A stretch of DNA of 61,122 nt, from the NCBI GenBank assembly GCA_017398805.1, contig JAFQEZ010000011.1, positions 1-61,122 of the forward strand. Reading direction: 5' to 3'. Positions 18,364-27,637 of this stretch are shown here, one piece after another (positions within the stretch are counted from its first letter, which is position 1; every line of letters starts with the position of its first letter). A model generated the notes under the pieces. The model searched no databases. It was not told the DNA's origin and saw only the letters and a list, made by a program, of their open reading frames with translations. Source of the DNA: Bacteroidaceae bacterium. Lineage in GTDB: Bacteria; Bacteroidota; Bacteroidia; Bacteroidales; Bacteroidaceae. A program made the translations under genes and the position numbers.

Positions 18364-18786
18364 TCACCACTTGCTGAAGCAGTACCGCATTCCGCCGGAA
18401 CTCATCACGAGCAGGTCATCATCGAGAGCCTCGATACTGAACCTGACCGTATCGCCGAATATGAAATATCTCTTCAATTTCTCCTTGTCGCTTATACCCT
18501 GAAGCCCGGGATATTCGTAGAAATTATACATTGTCAAGCTATTGCCCTCCTTGTCGAATTCGGCCATGTAGTAGGCAGGGAACTCCTCATCGGAATACTC
18601 TCCGAGCATGGCCAGATGGCGCTGGAACGAATAGTATATATTATCGGGGGTGTATACGGTATCGCCGCACTCCACCGATTGCAGCTTCCACATTCCGTCA
18701 AAATCTCCGTTCACGAAAATCCTCTCACACGAAGCGAGCGACAACGGTATGATGACAAACAACAATATTCTCTTTAATCCCCTCAT
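18364..18786 (-). CDS. Small lipocalin-like lipoprotein
   Basis: A 140-residue predicted lipoprotein: MRGLKRILLFVIIPLSLASC ends in the lipobox Cys at residue 20. The rest, starting with DGDFDGMWKL-like and QSVECGDTVYTPDNIYYSF segments, has the N-terminal G-x-W and strand pattern of lipocalin-like domains common in Bacteroidota lipoproteins. It sits two bases after the Wzi-like gene and 80 bases before the Wzz-like gene, so it is probably part of the export machinery. Function unknown; a chaperone for polymer or lipid intermediate is only a guess. Confidence 0.7.
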   Translation of the reverse strand: MRGLKRILLFVIIPLSLASCERIFVNGDFDGMWKLQSVECGDTVYTPDNIYYSFQRHLAMLGEYSDEEFPAYYMAEFDKEGNSLTMYNFYEYPGLQGISDKEKLKRYFIFGDTVRFSIEALDDDLLVMSSGGMRYCFSKW

Positions 18787-18788
18787 GC

Positions 18789-20390
18789 TTAAAACAGTCC
18801 TATTTTTGCAAAAGAGAGCATTGCTCCCATGTTATTCCCGATATAATTGCTCTTGTCGTACGCAAGCGACAACGTGACGGCCCACTTGCCGCTCGGCGGC
18901 AAGAAGGCGACGTCGGCTACCAGCGATGTCGTATACTTTTTCTTGCTGAACGGATTGTGGTATGTCCCCCAATTCTCGCTGTAAATATACATCAGCCTGT
19001 ACTTCAATGCATCATTCTTGCAGAATGCCCCATTGACTCCTGCACAATGTGCCTTGAAGCGGTTACCGCTGAATACCAATGAACCATTCTTGTTGTAAAG
19101 AGGAGATATTGCAAGCGGATTTCCGATACCCATGCCATAATAGTGCCAACCGGGATATATCGAGTGGTTATAGTAATTGTCGAGGCCGTCCATCTGTTCA
19201 TGATAATACTCGTTCGGGTCATTATAGCATGCCCCGCTCTGGTCGTACAACGAAGTGTACTCATATTGGAGAGCATGTACAAACTTCAGATAACCGGTCC
19301 TGTTGACAAGAGAAAGCCCTACCTGTATGTCACGCCACGGATAATACACGACCTTACGCTTGCCTTCACGGTTCGACTGGTACTCGAAAAAGAAAAGCTG
19401 CGAAAAATCCTCGAACAGATGTTCGCCGTAAAGCCTGATATCCAGCGGTTCTGTCTTAAGCGTAAACGCCAGATGCCAGTTTCCTATCTGGTTCCCGGAT
19501 ATGTTCGCCTGCTCCGGCCCCGGAGTCATTTCGTCACCGCCCAACGGTATTATCGCCTTGAAGAAATCCTTGACTCCACGTGGCATGGAGAGATAGCGGC
19601 CTTTTGCATGAGTGTAGAAATCTCCGCCGAACTGCGAATACATTTCAAGCCCGCCCTCTATTTCGAGAGGGAACTTGTCCGTATTGCCGACCTTCATGAA
19701 GAGCGCCTTGCTATGGTAAAGGATATTACGGCCATATTTTGCTTTGGGGTTGGAAGAGGTGAACTCTTCCTGGAAATTATGGTCAAGGAAAATTCCATAA
19801 GCAAAATGACCCCGAAGTTTCAGCCATGAACCCGTACCCGGAACATCCACATAATCGGGAACATCAAACCTCACCTGAGGTATCGGACGGGAATTTCCGC
19901 TGTAAAGCAGCCCTCCGGTTCCAAGTTCACTCAAAGTATTACCGTAAAGTCTTTTTAACGGTGAATTGTCCGTACCGGCAACATTCGCTGATGCATTGCC
20001 ACGCATCTCAGCAAACCTTTCCTTAAGACCAATATCAACCCGCAGCCATTTCCAAGACAAACCTGCATACAACTGCTGAAGCGCAACGCCATTATTCAGG
20101 TTGTATCCGGCAACAACATCTGCACCCGCATCATATCTCCATGCACTGTTGCCTATGCATCCGCTGATACCGATTCCGTAACGGGCATATCCGTTCATAC
20201 AATCCAAAGATGATACTCCTTGTCTGTTTGCAGTGAGCAGAAATGGCGCATAGTCACCCTTCCCGGCAATGGTATTGAATTGAACGAACTGTGATATTTC
20301 GGGATTATTCTGCGCACAGACATTGACCGCAACGACAAGTTGGGTAACAAAAAGGATATATCCTATTCTATGCCATACAGAAGAACGCAT
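18789..20390 (-). CDS. Capsule assembly Wzi family outer-membrane protein
   Basis: A 533-residue outer-membrane beta-barrel protein. A signal peptide (about 1-27, ending VNVCAQ) is followed by repeated amphipathic strands, with the family-typical opening PFLLTANRQG and SWKWLRVDIGLKERF. The Bacteroidota members of the Wzi-type family are routinely found in exopolysaccharide loci, where they help attach or assemble polymer at the cell surface. It lies 17 bases after the SLBB/Wza exporter gene and 2 bases before a small lipoprotein gene. The C-terminus is aromatic (FAKIGLF), as expected for insertion by BamA. Confidence 0.82.
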   Translation of the reverse strand: MRSSVWHRIGYILFVTQLVVAVNVCAQNNPEISQFVQFNTIAGKGDYAPFLLTANRQGVSSLDCMNGYARYGIGISGCIGNSAWRYDAGADVVAGYNLNNGVALQQLYAGLSWKWLRVDIGLKERFAEMRGNASANVAGTDNSPLKRLYGNTLSELGTGGLLYSGNSRPIPQVRFDVPDYVDVPGTGSWLKLRGHFAYGIFLDHNFQEEFTSSNPKAKYGRNILYHSKALFMKVGNTDKFPLEIEGGLEMYSQFGGDFYTHAKGRYLSMPRGVKDFFKAIIPLGGDEMTPGPEQANISGNQIGNWHLAFTLKTEPLDIRLYGEHLFEDFSQLFFFEYQSNREGKRKVVYYPWRDIQVGLSLVNRTGYLKFVHALQYEYTSLYDQSGACYNDPNEYYHEQMDGLDNYYNHSIYPGWHYYGMGIGNPLAISPLYNKNGSLVFSGNRFKAHCAGVNGAFCKNDALKYRLMYIYSENWGTYHNPFSKKKYTTSLVADVAFLPPSGKWAVTLSLAYDKSNYIGNNMGAMLSFAKIGLF

Positions 20391-20407
20391 ATCAAAAAAG
20401 AGAACTT

Positions 20408-22909
20408 TTACTTCAACAGATTAACAAGTGTCACAATCATTGTGGCAATGGAAGCGGTAGAAGTTCCAATAGTAAGTATCTCTGCTGTAGAGAGTTTTCT
20501 TGTATTGCTCTTTGTAGGAACAACAATCTCACATCCTGGTTTTATATCTTTGCTCGAGTATTTTGAGACCTCGCTGACACCACCGTTCATATATATTGCA
20601 TACACATCGCCCTTCTTTGCCCTGTCGGTATATCCACCGGCATGCTTGATATAATAGCTGAGTTTCTCACCCTTCTTGTAATTTATCGTAATAGGATAAC
20701 GTACCTCACCGCTGATTTTTACCGTACTGGTATATTGGGGAATAACAAGATAATCTCCCTCACGAAGCGATATATTCTCTGAACCCGAAGGATTTTCCAT
20801 AGCTGCCTCAAGACTGATTGCGACCGGATATACATCACCCAACTCAAGTTTAAGGTTCATCAATGAATCGGCAAGCGAAATATTGTATTCACTCTCCGAG
20901 CGTAGACTCTCCTCATATATCTGAATTTGGGTGAGCTTCATTATATTCTCTCTGTTTGCACGTTCCTCCTCTGTCATCTTACGGTACAACCGGGCGCCTT
21001 GGGGATAAGCAATATCAGATAGTCCACCGGCCTCATTCACAAGGTCACTCAATCTATAATTGTTGCTACGCATCGCATAGTCACCGGCAAAATTCACTGC
21101 ACCATCTATTGTAACACTCTTTATGTCGGCATGTACAGGACTCTTACGGACATGTACCTCATCATATGGTGCAAGCACAAAACCAGGAGTTCCGTCTATC
21201 ACAAAACCATCCTTCAAGGCAAAGCTAAATGTCTCGGTCAATGTATCCTGCTCATGCATTGCCAATGGATCATATATCTTACGGTAAACATCTACTTTTG
21301 CCATTGAAGCAGCATCGGTCAAGCCACCGGCCTGAAGAACAAGATCCTCAAGTGCAGTATTCTCTGCAAATTCATATATTCCCGGGAAACGTACCTCGCC
21401 AAGAATCTTGAAAGTCTGCTCCCCACGCATATCGCTCATTGAAGGGATGAAAAGTATATCCTCCTTACGGAGCTCGACATCAGGTACTGTACCTTCAAGA
21501 ATACCTTCGATATCTACTGCCAGAACCTCCAGACGACGGTCTGCCTTGCGGCGATGCATCACCGCACGCGCAGTAAAGGCATCTTCAAGCAAGCCGTCGG
21601 CAGCATTGATGAGGTCATAGACCGTATTGATTTCAGTACCCAATTCGTACAATCCCGGATGCATCACAGCGCCTTTTATTTCAACCATATTGGAGAAACG
21701 CGGCATAATGGAATCCACATAAACAGAGTCGCCGTCAAGCAGTTTGAATGTAGATAAGGCATCCTTTGTCACTGTATGTATCGAATACTCCCTGCCGCTC
21801 TTGCGCACTACACGCACATTCTTCGTAAAAGCATCACCGGTAAATCCTCCGGTATATGAAATCAATTTTGACAAGGTCTCGTCACCCTTCATCTCATATT
21901 TCATCGGGCGCTTGACCTTACCTTGAATATTCACAATCGCATCATAAGGACCTACGGCAACGAGATCATTGTCCTGGAGACGTATATTTCCCTTGTTGTT
22001 TCCATTGATTATATAGTCATATACATCGATCTTGGAAACCTGCTTACCGTTCCTGAATACCTTTATATCGCGCAGAGTACCCATATCGCTTATACCGCCA
22101 GCCATATAAAGTGCATTGAATAGAGTTGAAAAAGCACTGAGAGTATATGATCCCGGAGCGACCACATCACCTACAATTTCAACTTTCACACTACGTGTTG
22201 TACCCAAAGAAAGTGTTATTGATGAGCCGCTGTAATACTCACCGAGCATATTTCGTGCGTGCTCAATGGCCTCCGCCACTGTCAATCCTGAGAAGTTAAC
22301 AGGACCTACCCCCTCGACCACTATATATCCGTCGGGAGATATCACACCTTCGATATTTTGCTGTGACGCACCCCAGATATCGATTATGACCTGATCACCG
22401 GGACCAAGGACATAATCCACCGGCGTAGGTATATTCATTGCCGGTTCAAAGGTCAGCAGCTCGTTATTGAAAAGATTACGGCCATAAACTTCATCCTTAT
22501 TCAAAAGATTGCTGTAGTATGCGACAGAATCAATGTCAAGAAAGCCCATTCCTTCCTGTACCATTTCCAGTTTCTGTTTATTATCGAGTTTTCTCTCGTC
22601 ACGAAGCATAAATTCGCCACCTCTCCCCTCTTTTCCTGCTACGATATTTTTATTACGGCTACGGTCTACACCGGTAACATCAACCGCGCCCACTCCATTC
22701 TGCTCCTGTTCATACTTGGCCTTTATCCTACGGAGTTGTGCCGGAGTGACACCCTGACGCAACAGTTTCTGTGCTATTGTTTTTTCATCGCTACCCTTTT
22801 CCTTTTCGGCCAAAACAATCTTTATGACCTGCTCATCAGATACTGTTTGCGCTGCCACCCACTGAAAAGAGAGAAGCAACGCAATGAATAGAAGTATTGT
22901 TTTTTTCAT
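20408..22909 (-). CDS. SLBB-domain polysaccharide export protein (Wza-like)
   Basis: An 833-residue periplasmic/outer-membrane exporter. The signal peptide (about 1-20, SFQWVAAQ) precedes a helical segment (about 25-75), the polysaccharide export domain (about 155-250, with YVLGPGDQVIIDIWGAS), and roughly six SLBB units (each with a VxIxGxVxxPGxY pattern, for example ILGEVRFPGIYEFAENTAL). A C-terminal hydrophobic segment (TIGTSTASIATMIVTLV) probably crosses the outer membrane as in Wza. It is one base from the initiating sugar transferase, so the two are translationally linked. It carries polymer across the envelope. Length is normal for the Bacteroides type. Confidence 0.92.
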   Translation of the reverse strand: MKKTILLFIALLLSFQWVAAQTVSDEQVIKIVLAEKEKGSDEKTIAQKLLRQGVTPAQLRRIKAKYEQEQNGVGAVDVTGVDRSRNKNIVAGKEGRGGEFMLRDERKLDNKQKLEMVQEGMGFLDIDSVAYYSNLLNKDEVYGRNLFNNELLTFEPAMNIPTPVDYVLGPGDQVIIDIWGASQQNIEGVISPDGYIVVEGVGPVNFSGLTVAEAIEHARNMLGEYYSGSSITLSLGTTRSVKVEIVGDVVAPGSYTLSAFSTLFNALYMAGGISDMGTLRDIKVFRNGKQVSKIDVYDYIINGNNKGNIRLQDNDLVAVGPYDAIVNIQGKVKRPMKYEMKGDETLSKLISYTGGFTGDAFTKNVRVVRKSGREYSIHTVTKDALSTFKLLDGDSVYVDSIMPRFSNMVEIKGAVMHPGLYELGTEINTVYDLINAADGLLEDAFTARAVMHRRKADRRLEVLAVDIEGILEGTVPDVELRKEDILFIPSMSDMRGEQTFKILGEVRFPGIYEFAENTALEDLVLQAGGLTDAASMAKVDVYRKIYDPLAMHEQDTLTETFSFALKDGFVIDGTPGFVLAPYDEVHVRKSPVHADIKSVTIDGAVNFAGDYAMRSNNYRLSDLVNEAGGLSDIAYPQGARLYRKMTEEERANRENIMKLTQIQIYEESLRSESEYNISLADSLMNLKLELGDVYPVAISLEAAMENPSGSENISLREGDYLVIPQYTSTVKISGEVRYPITINYKKGEKLSYYIKHAGGYTDRAKKGDVYAIYMNGGVSEVSKYSSKDIKPGCEIVVPTKSNTRKLSTAEILTIGTSTASIATMIVTLVNLLK

Positions 22910-22910
22910 T

Positions 22911-23522
22911 TCAGAATTTTTTTCCGTTTATGATATAAAAGAATGTCGTGAATATAAGTTTGATGTCCAGCCACAAGGAGCGACTACGGAAATACTCAAG
23001 ATCCATCCTAAGACGGACCAGCATCTTTTCCATAGTATCTGTGTAGCCATTATGAATTGTTGCCATTGACGTCAGACCCGGACGCATCAGAAAGATGTAG
23101 TCGTAATCGTCAGTCTCTTTACGGATAAGATCGATGAAATACTGGCGTTCGGGACGCGGTCCCACAAAAGACATGTCGCCGATGAAGACATTCCACAACT
23201 GCGGAAGTTCGTCAAGATGATGCTCTCTCAGAAATTTCCCCACCTTAGTCAAACGTTCATCAGACTTTGACGCAAGTTTAGGTTTGCCATCATCCTCCGA
23301 ATCTACGCGCATTGTTCGAAACTTGTATATATTGAACGGTTTGCCTTTATACCCGATTCTCTCTTGCTTGAATATAACGCTACCTTCGTTCTGAATGCGC
23401 AACATGATATACACAACAAGAAACACCGGCGACAGCAAAACGAGGCCAAGAAACGAGCAGATCACATCAAAAATACGTTTAATTGCACGCTCAAGGGCAT
23501 TCATTCCATCAGCCATAACCAA
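22911..23522 (-). CDS. Initiating undecaprenyl-phosphate sugar transferase
   Basis: A 203-residue monotopic phosphoglycosyl transferase of the bacterial sugar transferase family (WbaP/WcaJ/PglC type). It starts the polysaccharide by moving a sugar phosphate to undecaprenyl phosphate. One N-terminal membrane hairpin (about 14-37, KRIFDVICSFLGLVLLSPVF) precedes the signatures KQERIGYKGKPFNIYKFRTM, HHLDELPQLWNV and SFVGPRPERQ, which include the catalytic Asp-Glu pair. It is the short form without the N-terminal four-helix domain. First gene of the locus; TAATTTTG at 23592-23585 is a likely -7 element. Several Met codons lie close to the N-terminus. Confidence 0.92.
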   Translation of the reverse strand: MVMADGMNALERAIKRIFDVICSFLGLVLLSPVFLVVYIMLRIQNEGSVIFKQERIGYKGKPFNIYKFRTMRVDSEDDGKPKLASKSDERLTKVGKFLREHHLDELPQLWNVFIGDMSFVGPRPERQYFIDLIRKETDDYDYIFLMRPGLTSMATIHNGYTDTMEKMLVRLRMDLEYFRSRSLWLDIKLIFTTFFYIINGKKF

Positions 23523-23749
23523 CTTATCTCTTACTTTATCGTTATGCCAATATACTATTGGCTATAATAGTAACTACCTTTTAACAAAATTATTGCAAAG
23601 AAAACACTTTTTTTTGGGCAAAAAAAACGAAACTGCGCCAAATTGGCAATACTGTTCAGGAGAACAAGTAGGCAAGCGAGTATATCGTACTGATTATCAA
23701 TACAATATTACTTTGTACAAATATCACTAAAGAATTGGGTAAGACAATT

Positions 23750-25042
23750 TCAGATCTGTTCCAGAACAGCACCGGGATAGTAATGTTCAAGAATATGCCT
23801 GAATGAGCATCCTTTCTCACCCATGACAGCAGCACCAATCTGGCATAACCCGACGCCATGCCCCCACCCTGCGCCTTTAAGTACAAAGCACACATTGCCC
23901 TCTTCTTCCACCTTATCGACAACAAAAGCCGAACTGTAAAGATGCGATTCTGACAACCATCGTCTTATTTCCAATTCCTTACCGACTATAACCGTACGCT
24001 TTCTACCTACAATTCTAAGCCTGACAATTCTACCCGATGCTGCACGTTCCACCGGTTGCAAATCCTCGATTTCACCGAAATCTATTCCGGAACGTCTTGC
24101 TACCAGCAAAGAGAGTTCCTCCTGAGAATACTCAACACGCCAACGGTAGAAATCATTCGTCTCCTGGTCATATCCGTTAAGAATCTGCGAAAGAACCTCC
24201 TTATCCGCTGTGGAGCAATAAGAGAGGGGCACACTCTCTATCCACTCCCTCGCCCCATGCTCAGTTGTCAAATCCGGAATCTCCTCGGCACTTTCGCTGT
24301 CACGCAGCGCCTTGAGGTAACCGTAATCCTCATCTTCCCAACATGCCGAGAAGCGCTCTGTAACACCTCCGCAGCATTTGCTGAAACGTGCGTCACAAAC
24401 CTCCCCGTTATATTTCAGCACCATATTATGCGTCTCACGCACAGCGCGTTCCACATTTGGATTGATTGCACGCGTAACACCTTGATAACGTTGACAATGA
24501 TCATCGGCACACAGATCAAAAAGAGTATGATCCTCACGGGCATACCAACGCACAATCTCATCACCGTTTTCCCAACCGAGCACGCCCTGTTGATGACGTT
24601 CTTTCCTTTGCAACTGGGCATAGAGCCAACTGCGAGATATCACTGTATGGGCTTTGAGAAACTCAAGGGACGAAGTGGCTGACATCTCGCTCGAAATCAC
24701 GCTCACAAGATAATCTTCAACTGCCAATCTGTTAATGGCGCGTACCTCGCCGTCCTCTACCATAAACAACAGTTCGCCTTTGAACGTCTGCTTTTCTTTG
24801 CGTTGCCAATGGAAATTTACACCTATTACAACATCATGAAGTGTAAAAAGAGCCGTGTTATCCACAGGAGTAAAAAGCAACGTATCATAGAGTTCACCAC
24901 AATAGCACAATTTACCATCAAGAGCAACGACTTCATTTCCTTTATCGACGAACTGCGCCAAGGAACTGAAACTCCCGGTCAAATCGAACTTTATACGCGG
25001 AGCACGCAGGATACCGACATCAACACTCCTCGTCATAGCCAC
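23750..25042 (-). CDS. SpoIID/LytB domain protein
   Basis: A 430-residue protein with the SpoIID/LytB fold. It has INRLAVEDYLVSVISSEMSA near residue 130 (family V-x-x-E-x-Y-L signature), KAHTVISRSWLYAQL soon after, and the C-terminal hallmark GAGWGHGVGLCQIGA near residue 395. SpoIID is a lytic transglycosylase acting on denuded glycan strands in spore formers; Bacteroidales do not sporulate, so the role here is unknown but cell-wall glycan is the likely target. No signal peptide is visible, which is odd for a wall enzyme. Its start overlaps the end of the upstream DUF4922 fusion gene by 23 bases, so the two are co-translated. Confidence 0.88.
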   Translation of the reverse strand: MAMTRSVDVGILRAPRIKFDLTGSFSSLAQFVDKGNEVVALDGKLCYCGELYDTLLFTPVDNTALFTLHDVVIGVNFHWQRKEKQTFKGELLFMVEDGEVRAINRLAVEDYLVSVISSEMSATSSLEFLKAHTVISRSWLYAQLQRKERHQQGVLGWENGDEIVRWYAREDHTLFDLCADDHCQRYQGVTRAINPNVERAVRETHNMVLKYNGEVCDARFSKCCGGVTERFSACWEDEDYGYLKALRDSESAEEIPDLTTEHGAREWIESVPLSYCSTADKEVLSQILNGYDQETNDFYRWRVEYSQEELSLLVARRSGIDFGEIEDLQPVERAASGRIVRLRIVGRKRTVIVGKELEIRRWLSESHLYSSAFVVDKVEEEGNVCFVLKGAGWGHGVGLCQIGAAVMGEKGCSFRHILEHYYPGAVLEQI

Positions 25043-27440
25043 CTCTCAGATTTTCCAATACCACATTCAGTACATCTTCAGAAAGAGCCACTTCGCGCAT
25101 CATTCCGGCTGCCTCATCGGCTGTGATTGCATCAAAATCGGAAATACGCGGAGTTATAATCAACCCAGCCATATCAAGTGCACCCGGGCTTATCATACGT
25201 CCATTGCCGTAACCAGCACAATAACATGCAGGGCGATGCGCAGAACGGGGTAATACAACTGTTACGTATCCATCTTCCGGTGTATACAATACGAACACAT
25301 TCATACGAGGTTCATCCTCGCCTTCAATTACAGGCAATGCAGCCTTAAGTTTCCCAAAAAGTTCCACCGAAGATGACACTGTGCGCGACACAACCACAAA
25401 AAGCGGCACTATATAAGATGTTACATTATAAATACAACCATCGGCATTGACAAACAGCGGCTCTTTTCCGCATTCGATCTCCTCGCTCCAATAATCACCG
25501 AAAAGCGGCACATCACTTACATCACCTGCCTGCAGATGAGCATGGTCAGGAGCCGAAGCACCGCACTTGGCACCATTGTAGAAAAGCGCCAATCCCTTCC
25601 ACTCACGTGCAATATGAAGCATAGGTGGATACATCTTGTCCAGACACTGGGCCGAATGTTCCTTAAGCGGCAAAGTCATATGTTTTGGCAGAATAGGATA
25701 AGGGTTCACCAATACATCAAACATACCCAAAGCCTCCTCGGCAAACTGCTCAGCCGGGCGGTTGGCTGCACATAGGAAACATTTACGTTCCAAGATTGAT
25801 GCACTGTCGACTTTGGCTGCCGTGGAGACAGTTCTTGCCGGATTATGCTGCAAACAGACTCCATTGGACAAAACGCGCACTTGCACATCATCAAGCGCAG
25901 CATGCCTCTCAGCAGCATCGGTCCACACAGCCAACTGTTTAGCTAAAAATCCGTCGACATCTTCGCGCGATGGAATTCCCATAGAGTCCACAAGTTCAAT
26001 TCTTGCCTCAAGTTCTGCTGTACGAAGGGAATCCTTGTATAGATTATGCGCATTCACCTTTTCGTGTGATAATGCCGCATCGGAATTTCCGCCCCAACGT
26101 CGGCAGAGATAGAGCACGTCATAAATTCTGCCAATCCTGTAATTTCGGGAAATCTGCAAACCCACTGCATAATCCTCGCCATAGCTGACATTAGGGAAAC
26201 CAATTTCACGTATAACAGGAGTAAAGAACGCGCGTGGAGCGCCCAAACCGTTTATTCTCAGAGCATTGTTGCGTCCGTTCTCTTCGGTCCATTCACGGTG
26301 GTCGATAATGCCAGGAGGCAATGTATTCAATTCAAAATCACAGATTCTGTACGTGCCGACAATCATGGCGCATTGTTGTCTGTAGAACTCATCCACAATA
26401 CGTTGCAACGTACTCTCGTCGCTGTATATATCATCACTGTCAAGCTGTACTGCAAAACGTCCGCACATAGGGCTGTTGACAGCCTCGTTCCAACATCCGC
26501 CTATTCCGAGGTCTCTTCTCTCAGGTACTACATGTACAACCCTGCTATCGCCGAAAGAATCTATTATCTCGCCCGTACCATCTGTTGAATGATTATCCAC
26601 AACAATCAGGTTGAACGGGAAAGATGTCTTCTGTTCCAATACAGAACTGATAGCATCGGCTATTGTCATATGACGGTTAAGCACAGGGATAACCACTGAA
26701 GCCTCCACAGGAAATCCACCGATGGATAGGTCAATTTCCTTATAAACAGATGCAGGCAGGAATGCATCAATCTCTTTAAGATGATGCGTACATGCCTTTT
26801 CCATTTCAATCTGGACATCGCGCTGCGCAGGATTTACATAGTCAAACTGTTTCTCTCCGCTCTTACGAGTGTCATATTCATACACGGTAGAAAAGAACTC
26901 TTTGTAATGAAAGATTCCGCCCATGCGCTGCATAGCCAGCCTCAACTGATACGCCCCGGCATAGATATATTCATCAAGAGTCTCGTCAAGATACCTCTTC
27001 AACGCATCCGTTCTGAAAAACAATGCCGGCCCGAAGTCAAAGTCATTACGTAAAGAACCGGAAAGGCAATCTATAGTCGGGGCATCAAGAAGTTGTCCGT
27101 TTACAACCTTACGATAATCGGCATAAGCCATTGGAGCCCCGTCAGGCAAGGCATTGACAAGAGCATCCAGCAACTTCACATCAAACCTTGCAGAGGCAGA
27201 TGTCATACAAAGCACAAGATCCGCAGTTGCAAGAGTCGCCATCTCCTTGAACAATTTTGTCGAGGAGAGAGAATCGGCATGCAGCATACCCACGTTTTCA
27301 GGAAGTACATAAGGAAGTTCTCCAGAACTCCACAACCGGACACTCTTTACTGAATGGTGTTCCGCCACTTCCTTCAGCCATTCAGGATCAAGAACGTCTG
27401 CTGCCAGCGGCAAAAAAATATCTATCATATGTTTTTCCAT
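25020..27440 (-). CDS. Glycosyltransferase-DUF4922 fusion protein
   Basis: An 806-residue multidomain cytoplasmic protein. Residues 1 to about 210 resemble a degenerate GT-A fold (FDFGPALFFRTDALKRYL). About 225-480 is a family 2 glycosyltransferase (ASVVIPVLNRHMTIADAI, QLDSDDIYSDES). About 515-806 is DUF4922, a GalT/HIT-superfamily module with CFLCAANRP (about 551) and DHAHLQAG (about 631); HxHxQ is the nucleotidyl-transfer motif of that superfamily. This suggests a protein joining sugar activation or phosphorolysis to sugar transfer; substrates are unknown. It overlaps the SpoIID-domain gene by 23 bases. A TAATTTCG element lies at 27467-27460. Start 27440, or Met five at 27428. Confidence 0.82.
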   Translation of the reverse strand: MEKHMIDIFLPLAADVLDPEWLKEVAEHHSVKSVRLWSSGELPYVLPENVGMLHADSLSSTKLFKEMATLATADLVLCMTSASARFDVKLLDALVNALPDGAPMAYADYRKVVNGQLLDAPTIDCLSGSLRNDFDFGPALFFRTDALKRYLDETLDEYIYAGAYQLRLAMQRMGGIFHYKEFFSTVYEYDTRKSGEKQFDYVNPAQRDVQIEMEKACTHHLKEIDAFLPASVYKEIDLSIGGFPVEASVVIPVLNRHMTIADAISSVLEQKTSFPFNLIVVDNHSTDGTGEIIDSFGDSRVVHVVPERRDLGIGGCWNEAVNSPMCGRFAVQLDSDDIYSDESTLQRIVDEFYRQQCAMIVGTYRICDFELNTLPPGIIDHREWTEENGRNNALRINGLGAPRAFFTPVIREIGFPNVSYGEDYAVGLQISRNYRIGRIYDVLYLCRRWGGNSDAALSHEKVNAHNLYKDSLRTAELEARIELVDSMGIPSREDVDGFLAKQLAVWTDAAERHAALDDVQVRVLSNGVCLQHNPARTVSTAAKVDSASILERKCFLCAANRPAEQFAEEALGMFDVLVNPYPILPKHMTLPLKEHSAQCLDKMYPPMLHIAREWKGLALFYNGAKCGASAPDHAHLQAGDVSDVPLFGDYWSEEIECGKEPLFVNADGCIYNVTSYIVPLFVVVSRTVSSSVELFGKLKAALPVIEGEDEPRMNVFVLYTPEDGYVTVVLPRSAHRPACYCAGYGNGRMISPGALDMAGLIITPRISDFDAITADEAAGMMREVALSEDVLNVVLENLRGGYDEEC

Positions 27441-27583
27441 ATTTCAGAATGTTTGCATGCGAAATTAATAAAAAAGCAACTTAATCATAGCTTTTTGGCA
27501 CACTTTTTATTCATATTCCACCGCTATTACATGTTATTATATATTTTTATAGTAGAATAAAATAAAAATAGAGTTTTTTGCAC

Positions 27584-27591
27584 TATCTTCG
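27584..27591 (+). promoter_or_regulatory. Possible -7 element of rlmN
   Basis: TATCTTCG, a one-base variant of TAnnTTTG, lies 46 bases before the rlmN start. No TTG is seen at the -33 position, so confidence is limited. Confidence 0.4.
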
Positions 27592-27637
27592 CGTTGGATT
27601 TGTTACAATAGGCAAAGGATAGCCAAAGAGGAACAAC

